Made by a program: the position numbers and the translations under genes
Assembly: GCA_013289665.1 (NCBI GenBank)
Contig: JABCZN010000002.1
Span: 62,001-126,000 of the forward strand
Reading direction: 5' to 3'
DNA: 64,000 bases
Source: Acidobacteriota bacterium
GTDB taxonomy: Bacteria > Acidobacteriota > Terriglobia > Acidiferrales > UBA7541
The notes under the pieces: model-generated
The model's database searches: none
What the model was told of the DNA's origin: nothing
What the model saw: only the letters and a program-made list of their open reading frames with translations
Shown: positions 53,213-60,874 of the stretch, in pieces
How the letters are laid out: each line of letters begins with the position of its first letter
How positions within the stretch are numbered: position 1 is the stretch's first letter

Positions 53213-53923
53213 TCACTGCTTTACGGCAACCTGCTTTGATTCATTCCGCGGCGCGTTCGCCTGCAAGACTCCCACAAGATGGCGCCCTGCGCGGGGAACG
53301 GCAACTTTGTCGCTCAGCAAGATGGTTCTTGCAGTTATTTTGCGCCGGTAAATCCTCTCATTGGCTTTCTTGTCCTGGCGCAGTGTGGAACCTTCGAGCG
53401 AGATGCCCGCGAATAGTCCCCGGGAACGCGAATAGCTGAGGATTTCTGCGCGCATCCAGAGATCGGTGTTCGCAGAAGCGTCACGGCCGATGGGACCCGC
53501 GGCGGCGGATGCGTCTCCGCCCAGCTTGATCCTGCTGCTCAGGATGGAAGCCGCACCCCTCTGGTTCATCACCAGAAGTATCAGATCGGTGGCCTCGCCA
53601 CCAATTTGCATTCCGATGCTGTCGCCTTCCAGGGCATACATTGCGGGCGCTCCCCACGGCCCGTTGAATTCCTTGCCCGTGCGGCAAACCATCGCTCCAC
53701 GCCCGTACTCCTTGCCCATTCCGAATGCCACCTTCAACACCGAAGGGAACACGATGACGCACTGTGCCTTATCCAAAACCTGCCGGGGCAGATTATCCGG
53801 GATGCTCAATACTTCCTGCATCACCAAGCCACAATTCTCCAGGCGTTTTTGTTCCTTCGTTGCGGCGTACAATGCCCCCGCGGCGAACGAGAGACACACC
53901 CCAATTACCAGAGATCGCTTCAT
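53213..53923 (-). CDS. SYLF-domain (YSC84-type) lipid-binding protein
   Basis: 236 residues with a signal peptide (LVIGVCLSFAAGALYA). The SYLF fold is indicated by LDKAQCVIVFPSVLKVAF, GKEYGRGAMVCR, GGEATDLILLVMN and IGRDASANTDLWMRAEILSYSRSRGLFAG, minus strand-end details. Bacterial members are periplasmic proteins of unclear role; eukaryotic ones bind phosphoinositides. It stands alone. Confidence 0.85.
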   Translation of the reverse strand: MKRSLVIGVCLSFAAGALYAATKEQKRLENCGLVMQEVLSIPDNLPRQVLDKAQCVIVFPSVLKVAFGMGKEYGRGAMVCRTGKEFNGPWGAPAMYALEGDSIGMQIGGEATDLILLVMNQRGAASILSSRIKLGGDASAAAGPIGRDASANTDLWMRAEILSYSRSRGLFAGISLEGSTLRQDKKANERIYRRKITARTILLSDKVAVPRAGRHLVGVLQANAPRNESKQVAVKQ

Positions 53924-54337
53924 CGCTCACCTCAATACGCAATCGTCAGAGATGTTATGCAGCGGTTGAACTGCGCCCGAATCCCCCGCTGGACTAGCTT
54001 CATCGGCTGGTTAGCTTGAGAATGCACTCAGGTTGGCTGATTCGCCCGGCACAACTGCCTTTTTCCCCTGCATCCCAATCCTAGCCGCCGTCACGCGGAG
54101 TGTCTGTGCACTTGTACACAGCTTTCTGAATCATCTCCATGGAGACGCCGCACGCAGAACGGCCAATCGACGCGTGGAATTCCCTGCTTCCTCGGGACCG
54201 ACTCTCGACCACCAGGATTCCCCGACTACTCGCCCCAAAAACCGGCTAATGCAGTTACCTGAAGCCGGCTCACGCTCGCTTACCATGCTCGATTCACCCC
54301 TTTTTACCCGGCTCTGCTATGATGAGCCTTAGTACTC
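53924..54337. other. Intergenic region before the LON-domain gene
   Basis: About 414 bp between divergent genes. A 99-residue plus frame at 54033-54332 is not convincing (no ribosome-binding site, irregular composition). A candidate promoter is near the right end. Nothing else recognised. Confidence 0.4.
54293..54323 (+). promoter_or_regulatory. Candidate promoter giving a very short leader
   Basis: TATGAT (54318-54323) is a good -10; TTCACC (54293-54298) is a weak -35 with a 19-base gap. The start would be about seven bases before the ATG at 54338, and no Shine-Dalgarno sequence precedes that ATG. Confidence 0.35.
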
Positions 54338-54958
54338 ATGCGGCCCGATCGCATTCCGCTCTTTCCTCTAAACGTCGTACTTTTCCCCGGCGAAGAGCTT
54401 CCCCTGCACATTTTCGAGCCTCGCTACCGTCGCATGGTGCGCGAGTGCCTGGACTCCAGCTCCCCTTTCGGCATGTTGCTGGCCATGGATGACGGCATCA
54501 CCCGCGTCGGCTGCACCGCCGAAATCCTGGAGGTGGTCAAGCGCTATCCCGACGGCCGGATGGACATCATCACCGCCGGTCGCGATCCCTTCCGCATTGT
54601 CGAGCTGTTTACCGAAGATCCTTTGCTGGAAGGCCAGATCGATTACCTCGAGGACCGCGAAGCGCCTCTTGAACAAAAATGCACTCGCAAGCTGATCCAG
54701 GAGTACGAGACCTGCCACACGCTGCTCTTCAACAGCCTGCCCCGCGAGCTCGAAGCAGCGTCGGACGGCGAGCTTTCTTACGCCGTTGCCTCGACTCTGC
54801 CCATAGATTTGCTGTGCAAGCAGCAGATACTTGAGTTGCGAACCGAGAGTGAGCGGCAGGAGCGGCTGCTCAGGTACCTCTGCGACTGGGCGCCGCATCT
54901 ACTGAAAGAGAACGCTGTGCGACAAAGTGCCGGAAGCAGCAGGCACGGTTTGAATTAG
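54338..54958 (+). CDS. LON substrate-binding domain protein
   Basis: 206 residues: PLFPLNVVLFPGEELPLHIFEPRYR is the Lon N-terminal domain signature, with GMLLAMDDG and GCTAEILEV next. There is no ATPase or protease domain, so it is a stand-alone LON (PUA-like) protein, function unknown, not a Lon protease. A helical C terminus (about 130-195) follows. No ribosome-binding site is visible before the ATG. Confidence 0.85.
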   Translation: MRPDRIPLFPLNVVLFPGEELPLHIFEPRYRRMVRECLDSSSPFGMLLAMDDGITRVGCTAEILEVVKRYPDGRMDIITAGRDPFRIVELFTEDPLLEGQIDYLEDREAPLEQKCTRKLIQEYETCHTLLFNSLPRELEAASDGELSYAVASTLPIDLLCKQQILELRTESERQERLLRYLCDWAPHLLKENAVRQSAGSSRHGLN

Positions 54959-55000
54959 CGGTGCGCGGACTATCGCGAGTGGTCCGCAGACAGGGGCCCA

Positions 55001-56506
55001 ATGACGCCAACTACCACAGGACATTCCGCAGGACACCCGAGACCTCGCACGATCGGTGAACTGAAGCGCATTCCAGATTTTGATTCCCGTTCCGCGGGCG
55101 TTTCGGTGAAGAATGAAATCCGCCGCAACCTGCTGCGGGCGATCGAGCGCAACGAGCCGCTGTTTCCTGGCGTGCACGGCTACGAAGACACGGTCATTCC
55201 GCAGATCGTCAATGCCTTGCTCTCCCGCCACAATTTTATTCTGCTGGGCTTGCGCGGCCAGGCCAAAAGCCGCATTTTGCGCGGCCTGCTGCAGTTTCTG
55301 GACCCGGAGATTCCGGTGATTGCCGGCTGCGAAATCAACGACAACCCGCTGCAGCCGATTTGCCGCGGCTGCCGCGAACGTGTCGGCGCCGAAGGCGACA
55401 ACACGCCCATCGCCTGGCTTCCGCGCGACCAGCGCTACGTCGAAAAGTTGGCCACGCCGGACGTGACCATCGCCGACATCATTGGCGACGTGGACCCCAT
55501 CCGCGCCGCGCGGGGCGGCCGCGACCTTTCCGACGAACTCACCATCCATTACGGCCTGCTGCCCCGCGCCAATCGCGGTATCTTCGCCATCAACGAACTC
55601 CCCGACCTTGCCGGCAAAATCCAGGTCGGCCTGTTCAATATCATGCAGGAAGGTGATATTCAGATTAAGGGCTATCCGCTGCGCCTCCCGCTCGATGTGC
55701 TCCTGGTCTTCTCGGCCAACCCTGAAGATTACACGGCGCGGGGCAAGATCATAACGCCTCTCAAGGATCGCATCGGCGCCGAAATTCGCACTCATTATCC
55801 TTCCACGGTCGAAGAAGGTATTGCCATCACAACGCAGGAAGCCTGGACGGCGCGCGACTCCGGCATCACCGTCGAAGTGCCCGATTACCTGTGCCAGGTG
55901 GTCGAAGAGATTGCCTTCCAAGCGCGCGAAGACAAGCGTGTGGACCGGCGTTCCGGCGTCAGCCAGCGGCTGCCCATCAGCACCCTCGAAAGTCTGGTCA
56001 GCAGCGCGGAGCAGCACGCCGCGCGCACTTCAGAACGCCACACCGTCGCCCGCATCGCCGACCTCTACGCCGCGCTTCCTTCCATTACCGGAAAAATGGA
56101 GTTGGAATACGAAGGTGAACTAAAGGGCGCGGAAGTCATCGCCCGCGAATTGATTCGCACCGCGATCGGCCGCGTGTTTTCGAAATACTTTGGCGAAGTC
56201 AGTTTTCAGCCCGTGGTGCAGTGGTTTGAAACCGGCGGCGAACTGAAGCTTCCGGATCTTATTCCGACCGGCAAGCGTTACGAGCAACTCGCCAAGGTCC
56301 AGGGATTGCTCGAAAACGTCGGGAAACTCGGGGTCACCAACCGCAAGGACGAGGCGCACGCAGCCGCGGCGGCGGAGATGATCCTCGAAGGCCTATGGGC
56401 ACACCGCCGGATTGGCCGCAGCGAAGAACGCGGCTTCTACGCGGAAAAGCAGCGCGCGCCGGAGCCGCGCGAAACCGTCAGCCGCCCGCGTAGAAATTAC
56501 AACTGA
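55001..56506 (+). CDS. Magnesium-chelatase-like AAA+ ATPase
   Basis: 501 residues. AAA+ core related to ChlI/MoxR: Walker A variant GLRGQAKS (83-90), then a Cys cluster C110, C121, C124 between the P-loop and the Walker B region, NELPDLAGKIQVGLFNIMQEG (Walker B N-E), and FSANPEDYTARGKIITPLKDR (sensor 1 and arginine region). Paired with a VWA protein 150 bp downstream, as chelatase-like AAA+/VWA modules are. It likely remodels or metallates a target protein; the target is unknown. No chlorophyll or cobalamin genes are near. Confidence 0.88.
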   Translation: MTPTTTGHSAGHPRPRTIGELKRIPDFDSRSAGVSVKNEIRRNLLRAIERNEPLFPGVHGYEDTVIPQIVNALLSRHNFILLGLRGQAKSRILRGLLQFLDPEIPVIAGCEINDNPLQPICRGCRERVGAEGDNTPIAWLPRDQRYVEKLATPDVTIADIIGDVDPIRAARGGRDLSDELTIHYGLLPRANRGIFAINELPDLAGKIQVGLFNIMQEGDIQIKGYPLRLPLDVLLVFSANPEDYTARGKIITPLKDRIGAEIRTHYPSTVEEGIAITTQEAWTARDSGITVEVPDYLCQVVEEIAFQAREDKRVDRRSGVSQRLPISTLESLVSSAEQHAARTSERHTVARIADLYAALPSITGKMELEYEGELKGAEVIARELIRTAIGRVFSKYFGEVSFQPVVQWFETGGELKLPDLIPTGKRYEQLAKVQGLLENVGKLGVTNRKDEAHAAAAAEMILEGLWAHRRIGRSEERGFYAEKQRAPEPRETVSRPRRNYN

Positions 56507-56527
56507 CGACCCGACAAAGGGTCGTCA
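56504..56527. repeat. Hairpin spanning the ATPase stop codon
   Basis: TGACGACCC and GGGTCGTCA are perfect 9-base arms with a GACAAA loop; the left arm starts with the ATPase stop codon TGA. No T-run follows. It may limit read-through or stabilise the ATPase part of the transcript. Confidence 0.5.
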
Positions 56528-56601
56528 TCCTCGGAGGCGCGTTGTCCGCTCCTTCAAAGGATCTCAACCCCAGCCACGGGGATTCGGCCCTGGCGATGTA
56601 G

Positions 56602-56623
56602 TGGCCGGCCTTTGGGCCGGCCA
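56602..56623. repeat. GGCCGGCC hairpin between the ATPase and VWA genes
   Basis: TGGCCGGCC and GGCCGGCCA are perfect 9-base arms around a TTTG loop, 33 bp before the VWA start and 18 bp before its GAGG. It looks like a REP-type palindrome. Being so near the VWA gene start it may affect the ratio of ATPase to VWA protein. Confidence 0.5.
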
Positions 56624-56655
56624 GCCCAAACGCAGAAAACAACGAGGGCCACGGA

Positions 56656-57933
56656 ATGAAAGTAATCAAATACGGAAAGTACATAGGCGAACCGGCGGAC
56701 GCCGTAGACCTCGACGAACTGATGAAACGTCTCGGGGATTTCCTGCTGCAAAGCGGCTTCGAATCCCAATTCTACGGACTTTCCGAACTGGACGCTTCGC
56801 GCTCCATCGAAGCATTGCGCGAAGCGATTTTGCGCGCCCTGCAGGAAGGCGATCTGTTCCCCGAAGATGCCATGAGCGATGAATTGCGCGAAATGCTCCA
56901 AGATCCCGGCGCGCTGAACAACGAGGAAATTCGCGACCTGATTGATAAATTGGTGGAACGCATGGCGCAGGAGGGCTTCATCAATCCCCAGCAGCCTCCG
57001 CAAGTGACGCCGCCTCCAGAAAACACCCCCGGCGGGCATCTGGGCCGGCCGCAGGACACCAACACTGAAGCGCGCTTTGAAATTACGGACAAGGCTATCG
57101 ATTTTCTCGGCTTCAAAACCCTGCAGGACCTGCTCGGTTCGCTCGGACGCAGCAGCTTCGGCCGCCACGACACGCGCGACTTGTCCACCGGCGTCGAATC
57201 CGGCGGAATTTCGCGTCCCTACGAATTTGGCGACGTGCTGAACCTGGACATCAGCGAGACGCTCTCGAATGCAATCCGCCGGGAAGGTGTGAAGGTTCCC
57301 CTGCAGATGGAATATCGCGACCTGATGGTCCACCAGTGCGAATACCACTCATCGTGCGCGACGGTTTTGCTCCTGGATTGCAGCCACAGCATGATTCTCT
57401 ATGGCGAGGACCGCTTCACACCCGCCAAGCGCGTGGCCATGGCGCTGTCCCACTTGATCCGCACGCAATATCCCGGTGACACACTGAGCCTGGTGCTGTT
57501 CCACGATTCGGCGGAGGAAGTCCCGCTCGGGCAGCTTGCTCGCGTTCAGGTTGGTCCCTATTACACCAACACGCGCGAAGGCCTGCGCATGGCCCAGCGC
57601 ATTCTCCTCCGCCAGCGCAAGGACATGCGCCAGATCGTCATGATCACCGACGGAAAGCCGTCAGCCTTGACTCTCGACGACGGACGGATCTACAAAAACG
57701 CCTTTGGGCTGGACCCTTTTGTTGTGGGCGAGACCCTGGAGGAAGTGAACAAGTGCAAGCGCGCCGGCATCATGATCAACACTTTCATGCTCGCAACTGA
57801 TTACAGCCTGGTGCAGTTCGTGCAGAAAATCACCCAAATGTGCAAGGGCAAAGCGTACTTCACCACGCCCTACAATCTCGGCCGGTACCTGCTGATGGAC
57901 TACATGCAACGCAAAACAAAAACCATTCACTGA
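56656..57933 (+). CDS. VWA-domain protein partner of the AAA+ ATPase
   Basis: 425 residues. An N-terminal helical region (about 15-110), a proline-rich linker (about 112-130) and a C-terminal von Willebrand A domain with the metal-ion site D241-C-S-H-S (DxSxS), later [13 protein letters not shown] eight bases before the ATG supports the start. The pair with the ATPase resembles magnesium-chelatase I/D-type modules. Soluble; no signal peptide. Client unknown. Confidence 0.88.
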   Translation: MKVIKYGKYIGEPADAVDLDELMKRLGDFLLQSGFESQFYGLSELDASRSIEALREAILRALQEGDLFPEDAMSDELREMLQDPGALNNEEIRDLIDKLVERMAQEGFINPQQPPQVTPPPENTPGGHLGRPQDTNTEARFEITDKAIDFLGFKTLQDLLGSLGRSSFGRHDTRDLSTGVESGGISRPYEFGDVLNLDISETLSNAIRREGVKVPLQMEYRDLMVHQCEYHSSCATVLLLDCSHSMILYGEDRFTPAKRVAMALSHLIRTQYPGDTLSLVLFHDSAEEVPLGQLARVQVGPYYTNTREGLRMAQRILLRQRKDMRQIVMITDGKPSALTLDDGRIYKNAFGLDPFVVGETLEEVNKCKRAGIMINTFMLATDYSLVQFVQKITQMCKGKAYFTTPYNLGRYLLMDYMQRKTKTIH

Positions 57934-57980
57934 TTACTTCGTGCGTTCCCGGCTTTAGGGAATCGCGCTAGACTGTTGCC

Positions 57981-58523
57981 ATGTCGCTATCGCATAAATT
58001 TTCCAGATGGCTCGGGTGGGAGGCGCCTTTGACCAATATCGTAGCGGGGCAGATTGCACCGGGATTTATCCTGAAATCGCTGGACGGCAAGGAATACGCC
58101 CTCGGGAAATTGCTGGAGAAAGGCCCGGTGGTCGTCGCCTTCTTCAAGATTTCCTGCCCGGTCTGTCAATTTACACTCCCCTACCTGCAGCGGCTCGCGG
58201 AGCGTTGCGCAGGCGACTCCGCCACGGTCATCGGCGTTTCCCAGGATGACGCCCGCGGCACCAAAGAATTTAATCGTGAGTATGGGGTAACATTTCCGAC
58301 CCTGCTGGACGATCCCGGCTACCCCGTCTCGAACGCGTACGGCCTCACCATGGTGCCCACGATTTTTCTGATCGAGCCGGACGGCAAGGCGAAAATCAGT
58401 TGCATGGGCTTCGACAAAGGGGATCTGGAGAAGATTGCCGCCGAACTCGCCCAACGCCAGAAAATCGCCGCAGCGCCGCTGTTCCGTGCGGATGAAGCAA
58501 TCCCGGCCCAAAAACCTGGCTGA
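57981..58523 (+). CDS. Thioredoxin-fold protein (AhpC/TlpA type)
   Basis: 180 residues. GQIAPGFILKSLDGKEYAL and FFKISCPVCQFTLPYLQRL give a redox CxxC at C59 and C62, in a peroxiredoxin/TlpA-like fold; VPTIFLIEPDGK contains the cis-proline. No signal peptide, so it is probably cytoplasmic, unlike most TlpA proteins. It is the only plus-strand gene here and converges on the small basic protein gene. Confidence 0.87.
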   Translation: MSLSHKFSRWLGWEAPLTNIVAGQIAPGFILKSLDGKEYALGKLLEKGPVVVAFFKISCPVCQFTLPYLQRLAERCAGDSATVIGVSQDDARGTKEFNREYGVTFPTLLDDPGYPVSNAYGLTMVPTIFLIEPDGKAKISCMGFDKGDLEKIAAELAQRQKIAAAPLFRADEAIPAQKPG

Positions 58524-58529
58524 AGCTCG

Positions 58530-58554
58530 AAAAACTAGGCCCGGTCGGGGCCTA
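58530..58554 (-). terminator. Rho-independent terminator of the SpdH-like operon
   Basis: On the minus strand TAGGCCC-CGACC-GGGCCTA, a 7-bp perfect stem, is followed by G and TTTTT. It lies about 40 bp beyond the stop of the 51-residue protein gene. Confidence 0.8.
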
Positions 58555-58593
58555 ACGCAAATCGAAAATCTTCCCCATAGTAACGAAGCCTGT

Positions 58594-58749
58594 TCAGTCC
58601 ACTTCCTGAATCAGGTCCGGCTTATGCTTCTCCGCCTTTTTCCGCTTGTCGGGAATGACGCGTGTGCCGGCAGGAGCCAATCCGGACTTGCGGGCGCGTC
58701 TCCGCGCCTCGGTTCCCTTCTCCAATCGATCTCTTTTCCGCTTCACCAT
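58594..58749 (-). CDS. Small basic protein, 51 residues
   Basis: 51 residues rich in Lys and Arg: it begins MVKRKRDRLEKGTEARRRAR and ends PDLIQEVD. The ATG lies one base after the stop of the SpdH-like gene, with AAGGG six bases upstream, and a good terminator follows. Coupling, ribosome-binding site and terminator make it a real gene despite its length. It might bind nucleic acid; no family is known to me. Confidence 0.72.
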   Translation of the reverse strand: MVKRKRDRLEKGTEARRRARKSGLAPAGTRVIPDKRKKAEKHKPDLIQEVD

Positions 58750-58750
58750 T

Positions 58751-60691
58751 TCAGCCCTTCATTGCCAAAATTTCCGTCACCGCTCTCCACCCCTGATCAA
58801 TAGCTTCATTCGTGTAAGCAAACGCCCCCGCATCCGAATTGGCTACGTGAATGCTCCCAAACGGCTGGCGGCCGATCTCGTGCGGTGCTCCTCCCCTGGG
58901 CCATTCCGGATCGAACAGCGACATATATTCGTAAGAATACCCGTGCGGCCAGCGGTTGACGGTGATCGCCTCGATGTCCCGCGCGGGGTCGAAGCCGCCT
59001 TCACCCAACGCTCGGGCTAGTTGATCCCGAATGGACAGCTCGAATGTTTCAAAGCTCGTTGCGTACAATTTCCCCCGCCCCGCCCGCTGCATCTCCCGCG
59101 CATTCGCGCCCGGGCCCACGGGAACGTGCTGCATGTGGAGGAGGCAGGGCTCCTCGGGCTTTTGCGTGAATTCATAGCCGCCCATGCTGACCGGAAAATC
59201 CATATCAATGCCGGTGAACATGCAGCCCGGGCAGTACACCCGATGCAATTTCAGTTTATCGAGCGCCGTCCAATTGCGAATCTGCACATTGGTGTAAACG
59301 AGCGGCACCTTCACGTTGTATGCCAGTCCTTCCTTCTGCGCCTCGGGCATTTCCGGGCAAATATAGGGGATGAGCATGTTCCAGCAAGCCAGGATGCACG
59401 CCTTCCCTTCGACCGCGTGCGCCTCTCCGTCGCGAACATAAGTCACCTCGACTCCATCCGGATGGGCCGCGCCTCCAAGATTCCGCGCGTGCACCACCGT
59501 TGAGTTCAAGCGGATTGCCACCGGCGCATTTCGCTCGTCCAGTTTCGCATAATCGAATTTCGCCAGGACCACGTCCTCCATCGTGCTCCCCGCGGCAATT
59601 CCCGGCACCAGCGAACGCACCAGCAGCCGCGCGATCGAAGCGTTGCCGTCGGGAAAATGATAGATGTACGGCTCGGCGTCCTGCCGCGTAACTTCCAGAC
59701 CGATCCCCGGTCCGTCTCGATCGTCAATACCAAGCCCCGCAAATCCCGGCAATTCGCCAAGGCCCGCCATGTCGCCCGCCGGAACCGCGTCAATCCCCAC
59801 TCCATACAGTCCGTGCATCGACGGCTTGAAGTAAGGAATCAGATCCAAGGTCACTTTTACATTTTTCAGCAGGTAGTCCTGATAGCTGGTCTTTGCGAGG
59901 TACGCTTTTTTCGCGGCCGCATCCATCCCCGCCAGATAGTCCACTTTCCCCGTGCACAGGCGAACGAGGTCTCGCTTCGCCGCCTCGGAAAGCTGCGCCG
60001 CGGCAAGAAACTCCCCGGAAGGCGCCTGCAGGTGGCCCTGGTAGCCGCGAACCAGGCGGTCGGCGCCAAACGTCTCCTTGTCAAAGAAGACCGCTTGCCC
60101 CATCCCCCGTTGCGAATAAAATTTGCGGTCGTTGTAAGTTTCAAACCGCTTCACTTCGATGCCCAGCTCCTTGAATAGCTGCTTGGCCTGGACGCTGTAC
60201 AAATTTGGGCCCGCAATCGCCTGCGTCCCGCCGTAGCCAATAAGCTTCTTCCCCCCGCTCAGGAATTCGTTGCGCTTGGCATGGCCGCCGAAATCATCGT
60301 GGTTATCGAGAACCAGAATACGCGCCTTGTTCCCGGCCTGCTGGCGATAAAAGTACGCCGCGGCCAGGCCGCTGATGCCCCCGCCCACAATAATCAGGTC
60401 GTACGTTTCTTTGTCTTTTCGGGCGTGCTCCCACTTCTTGCCGTCGCGCAGTGCGTGCCCTGTTTCCCACGAACCATCGTGGCTGCCGCGCATCCCGGTT
60501 TTCGCCGGCGGATAGTAGCCGGCCTGCTCCTCCGGCGCGAACGGCCGATCGGCTGCGTTCAGCATCTCGCCAAGAATCGAACCGGGCACAACCAGCGAAG
60601 CGCCTACGGTGACTCCAACTCCATTCAAAAAATCCCGTCGCGCAATGTTGCGCTGCATTCCCAGTTCGCGCCCCCGTTTACCCTGACTCAC
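58751..60691 (-). CDS. Tat-exported FAD-dependent oxidoreductase, SpdH-like
   Basis: 646 residues from a GTG at 60691 with GGGAG six bases upstream; an ATG at 60658 would also leave the Tat signal intact. Twin-arginine signal ARRDFLNGVGVTVG, then FAD-binding DLIIVGGGISGLAAAY and VLDNHDDFGGHAKRNEF. This resembles spermidine dehydrogenase (SpdH)-like flavoproteins, often annotated simply as NAD(P)-binding. Substrate not proven. It precedes the 51-residue gene by one base. Confidence 0.85.
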   Translation of the reverse strand: MSQGKRGRELGMQRNIARRDFLNGVGVTVGASLVVPGSILGEMLNAADRPFAPEEQAGYYPPAKTGMRGSHDGSWETGHALRDGKKWEHARKDKETYDLIIVGGGISGLAAAYFYRQQAGNKARILVLDNHDDFGGHAKRNEFLSGGKKLIGYGGTQAIAGPNLYSVQAKQLFKELGIEVKRFETYNDRKFYSQRGMGQAVFFDKETFGADRLVRGYQGHLQAPSGEFLAAAQLSEAAKRDLVRLCTGKVDYLAGMDAAAKKAYLAKTSYQDYLLKNVKVTLDLIPYFKPSMHGLYGVGIDAVPAGDMAGLGELPGFAGLGIDDRDGPGIGLEVTRQDAEPYIYHFPDGNASIARLLVRSLVPGIAAGSTMEDVVLAKFDYAKLDERNAPVAIRLNSTVVHARNLGGAAHPDGVEVTYVRDGEAHAVEGKACILACWNMLIPYICPEMPEAQKEGLAYNVKVPLVYTNVQIRNWTALDKLKLHRVYCPGCMFTGIDMDFPVSMGGYEFTQKPEEPCLLHMQHVPVGPGANAREMQRAGRGKLYATSFETFELSIRDQLARALGEGGFDPARDIEAITVNRWPHGYSYEYMSLFDPEWPRGGAPHEIGRQPFGSIHVANSDAGAFAYTNEAIDQGWRAVTEILAMKG

Positions 60692-60874
60692 ACGCGTCTC
60701 CCATGAAATTGCGTTACCGCTACTCAACAGTACACGCGAAATTCCAAATGATGGATAAGAGAATAACCCGAATTCGAAGGCCCTCGAAAATAATCCCCTT
60801 CCGGGCGCATTTCTCCAGGAATCCTTCCGACAACATCACGCGAAAATTGCCGCTAGCCGGAGGGGGAGCAGAAA

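Noticed and set aside
54033..54332. 99-residue plus-strand frame before the LON-domain gene
   Set aside because: No ribosome-binding site, irregular composition and it ends at a probable promoter.
54899..56017. 372-residue minus-strand frame
   Set aside because: It is antisense to the AAA+ ATPase gene, which has clear motifs; its composition is that of a shadow.
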